NCBI GenBank assembly: GCA_947469285.1
Contig: CANIOW010000002.1
Location: forward strand, 62,001-126,000
Source: Gammaproteobacteria bacterium
GTDB lineage: Bacteria > Pseudomonadota > Gammaproteobacteria > Steroidobacterales > Steroidobacteraceae
Direction: 5' to 3'
DNA: 64,000 nucleotides
Positions 16,463 through 25,459 of this stretch are shown here, piece by piece. How positions within the stretch are numbered: the first letter of the stretch is position 1; each line of letters opens with the position of its first letter. A program made the position numbers and the translations under genes. The notes under the pieces are model-generated. The model was not told where the DNA came from, did no database searches, and saw only the letters and a list, made by a program, of their open reading frames with translations.

Positions 16463-19072
16463 ATGACCGCTACGCTACTGCCCGCCCTGCCCATTGTCGA
16501 GGCACTACCGCGCCTTTTGGCTGCGTTGGTGAACCACGCCGCAGTTGTGCTCGAAGCGCCGCCTGGCGCCGGCAAAAGCACCGTCGTGCCATTGGCACTG
16601 CTGCAGGCCGACTGGCGTGCCGGTCGGCGTATCCTGATGCTGGAACCGCGCCGTCTGGCCACGCGCGCCGTCGCGGTGCGCATGGCGGCCACCCTCGGCG
16701 AACCGGTAGGGGCAACGGTTGGCTACCGCATGCGTTTTGATCGCCAAATTTCCGCGCAGACACAGATCGAGGTGATCACCGAAGGTCTACTAACGCGATT
16801 GCTGCAGGACGATCCGGCGCTTGAAGGCGTAGCGGCCATCCTGTTTGATGAATTCCACGAACGCAGCCTGAATGCCGACCTGGGCCTGGCCTTAACCTTA
16901 GAAGCCCAGCGGACACTGGCGACGCACCTGCGGGTGGTGGTGATGTCCGCAACCTTAGATGGCGAGGCCGTGGCCCGCTTGCTCGGTCAGCACGGCCATC
17001 CGGCGCCGCGCATTACTTCCGCGGGACGCAGCTTCCCGGTCACGACGCACTATGCGCTGCGCGCACCCGATGACCCGCTACGCGAAGTGACCACGAAGGT
17101 ACTGGAAATCCTCGGCCAACCAGGCGGCGATGTGCTGGTGTTCCTGCCCGGCGCGCCAGAGATCCGACGCGTACAGCGTGCGCTGAGTGAACGCGCACTG
17201 CCTGCCGCTACCGACCTACGCCCACTCTATGGTGAGCTACCGGCTGCGGAACAGGAGCTGGCCGTGCGCGCGGCCATGCCGGGGCGCCGAAAAGTGGTGC
17301 TCGCCACCGCCATTGCCGAGACCTCGCTCACGATCGACGGCGTCACGGTGGTGATCGACAGCGGTCTGGCTCGCAGTGCACGTTTCGATCCGGGGAGTGG
17401 CATGAGCCGGCTGGTGACCGGCCGTGTCTCGCGAGCAGCCGCCGATCAACGTCAAGGCCGCGCCGGGCGCACCCAGCCGGGCGTCTGCCACCGCCTATGG
17501 ACCGCTGAAGCACACAAAACGCTGCCCGCAGCGGCCCCTCCAGAACTGCTGGAAGCTGACCTGGCGCCGCTGGCGCTGGAACTGGCGGTGTGGGGTGTCC
17601 CCGATGCCCGATCGCTGGCCTTGCTCGATGCCCCGCCAGCCGCCGGACTGGCGCAGGCGCGCGAACTGCTACAGCGTTTAGGCGCGCTCACGGCCGAGGG
17701 CAGCATCAGCCCCCATGGTCGCGCCATGGCCGCGCTCGGCGTGCACCCGCGGCTGGCCCACATGCTGCTGCGAGGCGCCGCGCTGGGACACGGCGCACTG
17801 GCGGCCGACCTCGCTGCCGTGCTGGCCGAGCGTGATGTGCTGGCACGCACAGGCGGGCGTGACGCCGATCTACGTACCCGACTGACCTTGCTGGAAAGAG
17901 CGACCGAGGGTGGGCCACTGCCGGGCATGGCCGATGCCAATGCCTTGCGCAGCGCACGCCAGCTCGCACGGCAGTTCCGCCGTCTGCTGCGGGTGGACGA
18001 ACGCGCTAGCAGCGATCCAGCCGCCTTGGGTCTATTGGTCGCCCTCGCCTACCCCGATCGGGTGGCACAACGGCGCAGCGTCGATACCGATGCCACCGCT
18101 GTCGGCGGTCGCCCGGCACGCTATTTGCTGGCACAAGGCCGCGGCGCGCTGTTGCCGCCCGGCGAACCCTTGGGGCGTGAGCCATGGCTGGCGGTGGCGC
18201 AGCTGGATGGCGGGCGAACGGCGGCCGAAGCAGAACCCCAGATCACCCTCGCAGCCGCACTGGACCCGGCAGTCTTCGCCACCGCGTTGGCGGATGGCGT
18301 GAGTGAAGGTCTGCGTGTGCAATGGGAGCCGCGTGAAGAGGCCGTGGTGGCACGGCAAGAACGCAGCTATGGCGCCTTGGTTCTCCAGCAGCGGGAAGGC
18401 CGCACCAGCGACCCAGCCCGAGTACGCGCCGCGCTGCTCGGCGGCCTGCGAACGCTGGGCCCTAGCGCGCTCCCTTGGACCCGCGCCGCCGAGGCTTTGC
18501 GCGAACGCAGCGCCTTCGTCGGCGCCGTGCTAGCGAGCGGGCCGATGCATCTGCGCAGCGGTGTGTTGGAGCTGGCCACGTGGCCAGCCGCCGATGTCCC
18601 CCACCTGATGGACACGCTAGAAACTTGGCTTGGGCCCTGGCTCGACGGCATGACCCGTCGCACCCATCTGGCGCGCCTCGACCTGCCAGCGGCGCTGCTG
18701 GCGCGCCTCGATGGGACACAGCAACGCGCGTTGGAGGAACTGGCGCCGACCCACTTCACGGTCCCTTCCGGATCGAGGCTGCCCATCGACTATGCAGACC
18801 CGAGCGCACCGGCTTTACAGGTACGGCTACAGGAAGTGTTCGGCCTCACCACCACGCCACACCTCGGGAATGGGCGCGTGCCGCTGGTGCTGCACCTGTT
18901 ATCGCCGGCACACCGGCCGGTGCAAGTGACACGCGATCTGGAAAGCTTTTGGTCGCGCGCTTATACCGAAGTCAAGAAAGAACTGAAGGGTCGCTATCCC
19001 AAACACTATTGGCCAGAGGATCCACGGGCAGCAGTCGCTACCGCGCGGGCCAGTCGGTGGACCAAGAAGTAG
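16463..19072 (+). CDS. hrpB: ATP-dependent RNA helicase HrpB
   Basis: This DExH-box helicase is 869 residues from ATG 16463. The first RecA domain has Walker A APPGAGKST, LEPRRLATRA, DEFHERS and the SAT motif MSATLDG; the second has QGRAGRTQPG. Then come winged-helix/HA2-like domains and the HrpB C-terminal domain ending RYPKHYWPEDPRAAVATARA, the characteristic family end. Length is close to the usual 810-880. The first residues (LLPALPIVEALPRLLAAL) fit the family, so the ATG in CATATG is preferred to a GTG three codons upstream. Its last 67 bp overlap the convergent DedA gene. The physiological substrate is poorly known. Confidence 0.93.
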   Translation: MTATLLPALPIVEALPRLLAALVNHAAVVLEAPPGAGKSTVVPLALLQADWRAGRRILMLEPRRLATRAVAVRMAATLGEPVGATVGYRMRFDRQISAQTQIEVITEGLLTRLLQDDPALEGVAAILFDEFHERSLNADLGLALTLEAQRTLATHLRVVVMSATLDGEAVARLLGQHGHPAPRITSAGRSFPVTTHYALRAPDDPLREVTTKVLEILGQPGGDVLVFLPGAPEIRRVQRALSERALPAATDLRPLYGELPAAEQELAVRAAMPGRRKVVLATAIAETSLTIDGVTVVIDSGLARSARFDPGSGMSRLVTGRVSRAAADQRQGRAGRTQPGVCHRLWTAEAHKTLPAAAPPELLEADLAPLALELAVWGVPDARSLALLDAPPAAGLAQARELLQRLGALTAEGSISPHGRAMAALGVHPRLAHMLLRGAALGHGALAADLAAVLAERDVLARTGGRDADLRTRLTLLERATEGGPLPGMADANALRSARQLARQFRRLLRVDERASSDPAALGLLVALAYPDRVAQRRSVDTDATAVGGRPARYLLAQGRGALLPPGEPLGREPWLAVAQLDGGRTAAEAEPQITLAAALDPAVFATALADGVSEGLRVQWEPREEAVVARQERSYGALVLQQREGRTSDPARVRAALLGGLRTLGPSALPWTRAAEALRERSAFVGAVLASGPMHLRSGVLELATWPAADVPHLMDTLETWLGPWLDGMTRRTHLARLDLPAALLARLDGTQQRALEELAPTHFTVPSGSRLPIDYADPSAPALQVRLQEVFGLTTTPHLGNGRVPLVLHLLSPAHRPVQVTRDLESFWSRAYTEVKKELKGRYPKHYWPEDPRAAVATARASRWTKK

Positions 19073-19647
19073 TAGAGCGCACCGACCACCAGCGCAGTGC
19101 CGATCAACCATAAGCTCAGACGGGACAGATCGCCTTGCAGCAGGGCAGCGTCTTCGCCCGCCTTCACTCCCACATACGCCAGCACACTGCACCACAAGGC
19201 GGCACCGGCAAGGGTTGCCAGAGAATACCAACCATAATGCAGGCGCACCAAACCGGCTGGCAAACCAATCAGATGGCGGATCACGGGCAGCAGGCGTGAG
19301 ACGAAAATTCCTACCGCACCGAAGCGATCGCTCCAGGCTTCTGCCTGCACCAGCTTCTTCTCAGGCACCAGCGCAAACTTGCCATAACGCAAAATGAGCG
19401 GCCGGCCCACCAGCCGCGCCCCCCAATACATGAGGCTCGCACCGACCCAGGACCCCACAGTCCCGGCGAAAATGACCCCCGGCACGCTCATGCTACCGTG
19501 CGTCACTGCCACGTGGGCGGCCATGGGGATGACCAACTCGGAAGGCACGGGCAGGATGGAACTTTCCGCGGCCATCAAGGCAGCCACGAGCCAGTAGCCA
19601 CCGGCATGTAACTCGGCCAAATACCAGGCCATCAAACTGTGCAGCAT
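19006..19647 (-). CDS. DedA-family membrane protein
   Basis: This 213-residue inner-membrane protein has four to five hydrophobic segments and the DedA core: ESSILPVPSELVIPMAA (the 'E-x-x-x-P-x-P-(S/G)-E' motif) and SRLLPVIRHLIGLPAGL ('R-x-x-P-x-x-R-x-x-x-x-x-x-A-G'). DedA proteins belong to the SNARE-associated/VTT superfamily and act in membrane lipid (e.g. undecaprenyl phosphate) translocation and membrane homeostasis. The C-terminus overlaps hrpB by 67 bp on the opposite strand, so both frames are used there. Confidence 0.88.
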   Translation of the reverse strand: MLHSLMAWYLAELHAGGYWLVAALMAAESSILPVPSELVIPMAAHVAVTHGSMSVPGVIFAGTVGSWVGASLMYWGARLVGRPLILRYGKFALVPEKKLVQAEAWSDRFGAVGIFVSRLLPVIRHLIGLPAGLVRLHYGWYSLATLAGAALWCSVLAYVGVKAGEDAALLQGDLSRLSLWLIGTALVVGALYYFLVHRLARAVATAARGSSGQ

Positions 19648-19758
19648 CGCGTTTTACCCCAGACCAGGTTCAGGGGCCATGGTCCCCGTTCGGCCTTCGG
19701 GAAGCAACGCCCATGAAGCTGCAGGCAGAGTAAACTGCCGTTTCTGCCCGGAGTGTCC

Positions 19759-21594
19759 ATGCGCCCCACGCCCAGCTCCTGCTACCGACTGTCCTGCGCG
19801 CTGCTGGTGGCTGTCGTGATGGTGGCCGGCTATGGCCATGCGCTCGCACAAACGGCGAGTGCCCTGACGGACATTGACCGCCGCGAACTGGCACGCACCG
19901 AAGTGTCCTGGATCGCGCCTACTGGCGGCGTCGGCCAGGCGGTCAAAGTGCGGCTGGTCACCTTTAACGATTTCCATGGTCAGCTCGAAGCGCGCGCAGT
20001 TATCAACGGCCAACCCGGCGAACCGGGCCGGCCAGCGGGTGGTGCCGCGGTGCTGAAGGCCTGGATCGACTCGATCGTGGCCGAAGATCCCAAGCACACC
20101 ATCTTAGTGGCCGCTGGCGACCAGATTGGCGGCTCACCGCCATCCTCGGCGCTACTGCAGGACGAGCCCACCTTCGCCTTTCTGAACCGCCTGGTGCGTG
20201 GTACCTGCCCACCCTTACGGCGCATAGCCCCGTCGCTGCAACCTCAGGTGTCGCACTGCCTCGCGCTGGCCGCCGTGGGCAATCACGAATTTGACGAGGG
20301 CACAGTCGAGCTTGAGCGCCTGCTTTACGGCGGTACCCATGCCAGCGGCCCCTTCCTGCAGCGGCACTATCCACCCACCAAGCTGCCATTTATGGCGGCG
20401 AACGTTACGCGCGGCCCACGGCAGCAAGCGCTATTGCCAGGCTCGGTCATCATTGAGGTAGGCGGCGTGCGGGTCGGCTTTGTGGCTGCGGTCACGGCCG
20501 ATACGCCCTCGCTGGTGCCCGCCGGCCGTGTCGACGATCTCCATTTCCTGCCTGAAGTAGCCAGCATCAATGCCGAGGTCGACAAGCTCAAAGCGGTTGG
20601 CGTCCATGCCATCGTTGTGGTGCTGCATGAAGGCCTCCGCCAATACGCCGCCCCCACGCAAGCCGTGCTGGATACACCCGAGGTGCGTGGGCGACTGGTG
20701 GGTCTGCTGCGCGGCCTTGACCCGGACGTGGATGCGGTGGTGTCTGGCCATACCCACCAGTTCACGAACGCGCTGGTGCGGGGCAGTGGGCCGCAGCCGC
20801 TGCTGGTCACGCAGGCGTTCATGTACGGCAGCGCCATCGGTGACGTCGAACTACTGGTGAGTCGCGACACCGGAGAGGTGGTCGGTAAGCGTTCACGCAT
20901 CCTCACCACCTGGGGCGACGCAGGCCCGGGGCTGCAACCAGACGCCAAGGTAGCGAAGGAGGTGGCCGCCGCCCATCGCCGGGTAGCAGCGGCCGTCTCG
21001 CGCGTCATTGGGACCGCGTCCGCACCGATCACGCGCGGAGCAAACCGCAGCGGCGAATCGGCCATGGGAAATCTTGTGGCCGATGCACAACGTCTGGATG
21101 CTGGAGCTGAGATCGGGCTGATGAACGCCGGCGGTTTACGCGCCGATCTGGACGCCGGCCCCATCACCTGGGAAGACCTGTTCAGTATTCAGCCCTTCGG
21201 TAACGGGGTGATGCGCCTGCGCCTGACCGGCGCGCAACTGCGGCGCGTGCTCGAACAACAATGGAACCCAGAGGATCTGCCGGGCCACGTAGACACCGGC
21301 CGCATGCTGAAGACCTCGGGTTTTCGATACGTCTGGGATGGACGCTTACCCTGGGGCGCCAAAATCGTCTCGATCACCTTAGCGGATGGCACGCCGGTGC
21401 AACCGGCTACTAGCTACACCGTGGCAGCGAGCGACTTCCTGGTGAAAGGTGGCGATTTCTTCACCGGCTTTGCTGCCGGCACGGACGCTACGCTGGTGCG
21501 GGTGGACCTAGAGGCACTGGTCCACTGGGTGGAGCAAGTGGACGGGCCGGTCACTGCCCGCATCGAAAACCGCATCCTGCGGCTCGACCCCTGA
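19759..21594 (+). CDS. Periplasmic 5'-nucleotidase/metallophosphatase (UshA-like)
   Basis: This 611-residue exported enzyme has a signal peptide (residues 1 to about 28, ending YGHALA-Q). The N-terminal calcineurin-like domain binds two metals through FNDFHGQLE (D-x-H), AAGDQIGG, VGNHEFDEG (the catalytic N-H) and VSGHTHQF. The C-terminal nucleotidase domain has RSGESAMGNLVADAQR, MNAGGLRADLDAGPITWED and FSIQPFGNGV, which bind the base and ribose. It likely hydrolyses nucleotides for nucleoside and phosphate salvage. ATG 19759 is preferred to GTG 19753. It is divergent from dedA across about 110 bp and lies 2 bp upstream of the vanZ-like gene. Confidence 0.9.
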   Translation: MRPTPSSCYRLSCALLVAVVMVAGYGHALAQTASALTDIDRRELARTEVSWIAPTGGVGQAVKVRLVTFNDFHGQLEARAVINGQPGEPGRPAGGAAVLKAWIDSIVAEDPKHTILVAAGDQIGGSPPSSALLQDEPTFAFLNRLVRGTCPPLRRIAPSLQPQVSHCLALAAVGNHEFDEGTVELERLLYGGTHASGPFLQRHYPPTKLPFMAANVTRGPRQQALLPGSVIIEVGGVRVGFVAAVTADTPSLVPAGRVDDLHFLPEVASINAEVDKLKAVGVHAIVVVLHEGLRQYAAPTQAVLDTPEVRGRLVGLLRGLDPDVDAVVSGHTHQFTNALVRGSGPQPLLVTQAFMYGSAIGDVELLVSRDTGEVVGKRSRILTTWGDAGPGLQPDAKVAKEVAAAHRRVAAAVSRVIGTASAPITRGANRSGESAMGNLVADAQRLDAGAEIGLMNAGGLRADLDAGPITWEDLFSIQPFGNGVMRLRLTGAQLRRVLEQQWNPEDLPGHVDTGRMLKTSGFRYVWDGRLPWGAKIVSITLADGTPVQPATSYTVAASDFLVKGGDFFTGFAAGTDATLVRVDLEALVHWVEQVDGPVTARIENRILRLDP

Positions 21595-21596
21595 GC

Positions 21597-22775
21597 ATGG
21601 CTGGCAGCCGCATGTCCACCGACACCACCACCCATCTGGCCCGTTGGCTGGCGCTCGCGGTGACGTTACTGATTATCTATGGCTCGCTGTACCCGTTTAA
21701 CTTCAACGCTCTTCCCGCCGACTTGCCCTGGACCTTGTGGTCACGACTCACTTGGGCGCGCACCTCTCGCGCCGATGTACTGGCCAACCTGCTGCTCTAC
21801 CTGCCGCTCGGTGCCACGCTGTCATTTGCGCTACCGCCACCGTGGAGCGCTGCGCGCACCGCCTTCGTCGCCACCATTGCCGGCGTGGTGCTGGCGCTCT
21901 CGCTGGAAACCTTGCAGACCTTGGAGCTGCGTCGCGTGGCCAGCCTGACGGATCTGGTGCTGAATGGCGTCGGCGCTTTCGCCGGCGCCGTGTTGGCACT
22001 GGGGGTGCGTGCCGCTGGTGAACGGCTTGGCCCCGCGCTCACGGTGCTCGACTTGCGCGCCGCCCCGGTGGCCATCGCGCTGGTCAGTGCCTGGGTGGTA
22101 GCGCGGCTGGCGCCATTCGCGTGGAACGGCAGCTGGTCTGCGTGGCGGCGCGGCCTCAAGCCACTGTGGCATGCCCCCAGCTTGCCGCCAGGCGCACTAC
22201 TCGGCCATCTCGCTGCCTGGAGCGTCATCTTGGTAGCGCTGCGGGCAACCGTGCGCCGCGACGCGGGGTTTGTGGTCATGGGCCTATTGGTCCTGGCCGT
22301 GGCGGCCGGCCGTATCGCTGGGGCTGGGCATTCTCTGATGTGGCCGGAACTAGCGGCCTTACTCGCCGTACTGGCGTTGTGGCCGCTCACCGACCCGCTG
22401 TCCGAACGTACGCTGGCCATGCTCGCGCTGGGCTTGCTCAGCACCGCTGTATTGGTTGCGGGCCTAGCTCCCCATGGACTGTTAGACACCCTCAGTGTGG
22501 GTGCGCATGAATTCACACTCACACCGCTCGATGCCGCAGCTCTCGGCGCGCCGGCGCATGCAGCAGAGCGGTGCTTCACCGCCGGCGCATTGGTGTGGCT
22601 GTTGCATCGTCTTGGCGCGGCACCCTTGCGTGCCGGCCTGCTCGCCGCAGCGCTGCTGTTGGCAGTGGAAACACTGCAGTTGTGGATGCCGGGGCGCAGC
22701 GCCACACTGACCGCACCGGCACTGGCGCTGCTGGCGGCCGGACTCATTGCACTGCTCGAACCGGAGACCCCATGA
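21597..22775 (+). CDS. VanZ-like family membrane protein
   Basis: This 392-residue polytopic protein starts RWLALAVTLLIIYGSLYPFNF and has RADVLANLLLYLPLGATLSFAL, then LSLETLQTLELRRVASLTDLVLNGVGAFAG. 'D-x-x-x-N-x-x-x-(F/Y)-x-P-x-G' and 'E-x-x-Q-x-x-x-x-x-R' are the VanZ signature residues. About ten membrane segments are visible, with a second VanZ-like half near the end (LLLAVETLQLWMPGRSATLTAP). VanZ-family proteins are linked to glycopeptide tolerance or envelope processes, but the activity is not known. It is coupled to the next gene by an ATGA overlap. Confidence 0.82.
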   Translation: MAGSRMSTDTTTHLARWLALAVTLLIIYGSLYPFNFNALPADLPWTLWSRLTWARTSRADVLANLLLYLPLGATLSFALPPPWSAARTAFVATIAGVVLALSLETLQTLELRRVASLTDLVLNGVGAFAGAVLALGVRAAGERLGPALTVLDLRAAPVAIALVSAWVVARLAPFAWNGSWSAWRRGLKPLWHAPSLPPGALLGHLAAWSVILVALRATVRRDAGFVVMGLLVLAVAAGRIAGAGHSLMWPELAALLAVLALWPLTDPLSERTLAMLALGLLSTAVLVAGLAPHGLLDTLSVGAHEFTLTPLDAAALGAPAHAAERCFTAGALVWLLHRLGAAPLRAGLLAAALLLAVETLQLWMPGRSATLTAPALALLAAGLIALLEPETP

Positions 22776-24259
22776 CTTCACGCACCATGCTGCACGCGCT
22801 GTTCGGCGCCGGGCTTGCCTGTCTGTTGGCCGTTAATGTCTGGGCCAGCGACGTGCCGCCCACCACCGAGGAGACACCCACCGCGCGTTTCAACGCACGG
22901 TTTTCAGCCGGCGACTATGCGAGTGCCTTGCCGCTAGCGCTGGCCACACTCGAGCTTTACGCCAAAACAGCCCCCGGCTCACCCGCTCATCTGACGGCCT
23001 TGCTCAATGTGGGCAGCACACAGTACAAGCTTGGCGATTTTATTAGCGCCATCGACAGCTTCAGCGCCGCGGTGACTTTGGCGACCGAACAGTACGGCGA
23101 GACCTCCGCTCGCGCCGTCACGCCACTGTATAGCCTGGGTATGACCTTTCTGGCGCAACAGCAGCCGGATAAAGCCATGCCCTTACTAGCGCGTGCCATC
23201 GCTCTGTCACGCCGCACGCAAGGCTTGTTCAACGAAGAACAGCTAGCCATGAGTGTCCCGCTGGCCAGCGCTTATCGCCAGCTCGGCATGGCCACAGAGG
23301 TTGAGCGCGAGGAACAATACGCCTATCGCACTGCGGAAGTGCGTTATGGCACCAACCACCTGCGGCTGTTGCCTGCGCTAGACCGTCTGGCGCGGTGGTA
23401 CGAAGAATCGCAACGACCCGGTCAGGCACGGCAACTGCACCGCCGCGCTTTCACTATCGCCAGCCAACCCGGGCGCACCCAAGTCAATGGCGCCGTGCGC
23501 GCGCTCATCGGCATCGGGCGCACCTATTTCATCGAATACCGCGACGGGCCCGAGGCGCGCGAGCCTGCCGACAGCAGCGGCCCAGGCTTTCATTTCGACG
23601 CCGACGCAAACATCCCAACCTCGATGGCAGCTGGCTACTATCTGGATCCACAGGCGGACCGCCCGTTACAACTAGCCGTCGAGATTGCCACCAAAGCGCA
23701 GAAATCGGCGCTGCAATTTGAAGCCCTCATGGCCTACGGCGACTACTTGCAGGTCGCGGGCAAGACGCCCCAAGCCCAGCTGCAATTCGCTGCCGCAGCC
23801 AAAGTGCGCAACGCTCAGATAACGACTGGCGAGTTGTCAGCGCTGGACGCGGACCCCTTCGCCGCCCCCGTACTCCTGCTGCTGCGAAAACCTGCGTTCG
23901 CCAAACGCTACGACGACCGCCCCCTTGAGGACACCGACATCCATCAGACCGTGGCCACGTTCACGGTGAATGCGCAAGGTGAAGTGACGCAAACCAAAAT
24001 CACCAGTTCCGATCTCAGCGACGCCCACCAGCGTCAACTGCAAAACGCGGTGTCTCACGCTGTTTATCGCCCACGCAATGTCGATGGCCAGGCCGTGCCG
24101 ACCGAGGCGGTGGTGCTGACCGTGGTGACTCGCAGCCTAAAGGCAGCAGCCAAGCCACCCGCCGCCGCGCCAGCCGCGCCAGTGGAACCAGCTGAACCAG
24201 TGGCGCCAGCTGAACCAGTGGCGCCAGCTGAACCAGTGGCGCCAGCGCCTCAGAACTGA
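22772..24259 (+). CDS. Exported TPR protein with TonB-like C-terminal domain
   Basis: This 495-residue protein has a signal peptide (about residues 1-26, ending NVWA-SD), then TPR-like helices (about 35-340; SALPLALATLELYAKTAP, NVGSTQYKLGDFISAIDS, PLLARAIALSRRTQG). Residues about 390-460 look like a TonB C-terminal/energy-transducer fold: HQTVATFTVNAQGEVTQTKI followed by QNAVSHAVYRPRNVDGQAV. The tail is a (AEPVAP)n repeat made by an 18-bp tandem repeat. It lacks the N-terminal membrane anchor of a true TonB, so it more likely mediates periplasmic protein contacts. Its ATG overlaps the VanZ stop, and its last 10 bp overlap the convergent DUF1993 gene. Confidence 0.75.
   Translation: MTSRTMLHALFGAGLACLLAVNVWASDVPPTTEETPTARFNARFSAGDYASALPLALATLELYAKTAPGSPAHLTALLNVGSTQYKLGDFISAIDSFSAAVTLATEQYGETSARAVTPLYSLGMTFLAQQQPDKAMPLLARAIALSRRTQGLFNEEQLAMSVPLASAYRQLGMATEVEREEQYAYRTAEVRYGTNHLRLLPALDRLARWYEESQRPGQARQLHRRAFTIASQPGRTQVNGAVRALIGIGRTYFIEYRDGPEAREPADSSGPGFHFDADANIPTSMAAGYYLDPQADRPLQLAVEIATKAQKSALQFEALMAYGDYLQVAGKTPQAQLQFAAAAKVRNAQITTGELSALDADPFAAPVLLLLRKPAFAKRYDDRPLEDTDIHQTVATFTVNAQGEVTQTKITSSDLSDAHQRQLQNAVSHAVYRPRNVDGQAVPTEAVVLTVVTRSLKAAAKPPAAAPAAPVEPAEPVAPAEPVAPAEPVAPAPQN
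24191..24244 (+). repeat. Three perfect copies of an 18-bp repeat (AEPVAP-coding)
   Basis: The unit gctgaaccagtggcgcca occupies 24191-24208, 24209-24226 and 24227-24244 without mismatches and encodes AEPVAP, in the disordered tail of the TPR/TonB-like protein. Copy number is likely to vary between strains. Confidence 0.9.
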
Positions 24260-24756
24260 CCGAGGAAGTCTCGCTTGCCCAGCTCAACGCCTGAATGGCG
24301 CAAGATGGCATACGCGGTTGCCGCATGAAAAAACAAGTTGGGTAACACAAACCCCAGCAGATAAGACTGCCCCAAAAAGTTGAGCGTCTGCCCACCGGCC
24401 AGCAGCGTTATCGCTCGCCCTTCTTGACCAATGATCTCGGCCGCGGGAACCGTCTGCACGAAGGCAATGGCTCGGTCAAGCCGCGTCTGCAGCTCCTCAA
24501 AGGTTTTCTCGGTATCTTCCCACTTCGGCACTTCGCGGCCCGCAAGACGCGCCGTGGCACCCTTGGCGAAATCCGTGGTGATTTGCACTTGGCGCACCAA
24601 GGGGAGCATGTCCGGAAACAAGCGTGCGTTCAGCAGCACCTCGGGTTGGATCTTGCGCACGGTGGCATGCGCCAGCGCTTTTTCTAAAACCACTTTCATG
24701 GCTTGTAACTGCTGCACAAAAATTGGTACGGCAGCATCGTAGAGAGTCATGCTCAT
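24250..24756 (-). CDS. DUF1993 family protein
   Basis: This 168-residue soluble protein starts MSMTLYDAAVPIFVQQLQAMKVVLEKA and has RLFPDMLPLVRQVQITTDFAKGA and a C-terminal NLFFHAATAYAILRHSGVELGKRDFL, the pattern of the DUF1993 family (DinB-like four-helix proteins often ending in 'G-V-x-(I/L)-G-K-x-D-(F/Y)-(L/I)-G'). Function unknown. Its ATG overlaps the stop of the lipoprotein gene (ATGA), making it the last gene of the long minus-strand operon; it may ride along rather than belong to the system. It overlaps the convergent TPR gene by 10 bp. Confidence 0.82.
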   Translation of the reverse strand: MSMTLYDAAVPIFVQQLQAMKVVLEKALAHATVRKIQPEVLLNARLFPDMLPLVRQVQITTDFAKGATARLAGREVPKWEDTEKTFEELQTRLDRAIAFVQTVPAAEIIGQEGRAITLLAGGQTLNFLGQSYLLGFVLPNLFFHAATAYAILRHSGVELGKRDFLGQF

Positions 24757-25424
24757 GGGGTTTCCTTTGGCGGTTCGACGACGGGCAAGAGGGGCACAAC
24801 AGGAACGGCCGCAGGAGTTTCTCCACGGAGCAACTGCTGCACTACCGGTTGTTGTGGGAATTCAGTGAGAAACTTGGCGCCGGCATCACGCAAGGCTGCC
24901 TCTGTGGCCAAGGTGAGAGGCGCCTCAGTGGAGATACCACCCCCAGCCACGGCACCGTAGCCGGTGTAGAGCAGCGAGTCGATCAGCTGCCCTTGGCGGT
25001 CAAACACATTCATGCGGTAACGCAGCGTGACCTGATAGGTCGTACCACCCGCATCGCGCGGGGTCACAAACGCAAATTCTTCCACATGCGGTGACAGCAC
25101 CAAATCCACGGCCGGCAAGCCTGGCGCTTTCAGGTCCTTCACTTCGCGTACCGAGCGACAACTGGCCGCCGCCACGCGGGTAGCGTGCGAAACGCTCGGC
25201 GCGCCGAGCGCCACTATCCAATCGCTATTCCAGCGGGTTTCCTTGTACACATAGTTACGGAACTCGGCGTCCATATGCAATCCGGCCGACAGCGGCAGTT
25301 TTTCCACCAGCGGCACGGGCATGCGGTCCACCGGCCGGATCTGCATCCCACCGCAGGCCGCCAGCAGCAGCAGTGGCAAGCCCAGTAAGCATCGAGCAGC
25401 AAGGCATGACATTTTGAGTTTCAC
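24753..25424 (-). CDS. Lipoprotein of unknown function, distal gene of the VWA operon
   Basis: This 223-residue protein has a lipoprotein signal with LLLAACGG (Cys near residue 25). The mature part (RNYVYKETRWNSDWIVALGAPS, then ASCRSVREVKDLKAPGLPAVDLVLSPHVEEFAFV, TYQVTLRYRMNVFDRQGQLIDSLLYTGYG) looks like the outer-membrane lipoproteins that compute a sum over beta-strands (LptE/CsgG-like N-terminal folds), but I cannot name a family. It ends with a Pro/Val-rich tail. I chose GTG 25424 because AGAAGGAA lies about 6 bases upstream; ATG 25412 is the alternative. It follows the second VWA gene by 35 bp and overlaps the DUF1993 start by 4 bp. Confidence 0.75.
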   Translation of the reverse strand: MKLKMSCLAARCLLGLPLLLLAACGGMQIRPVDRMPVPLVEKLPLSAGLHMDAEFRNYVYKETRWNSDWIVALGAPSVSHATRVAAASCRSVREVKDLKAPGLPAVDLVLSPHVEEFAFVTPRDAGGTTYQVTLRYRMNVFDRQGQLIDSLLYTGYGAVAGGGISTEAPLTLATEAALRDAGAKFLTEFPQQPVVQQLLRGETPAAVPVVPLLPVVEPPKETP

Positions 25425-25459
25425 GATGACTTCCTTCTCATAAGCGCTGAGCATGCCAG

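Noticed and set aside
24250-24756. DUF1993 gene as a functional member of the kinase/VWA system
   Set aside because: Coupling is clear but the family is widespread and stands alone elsewhere, so membership is not supported.
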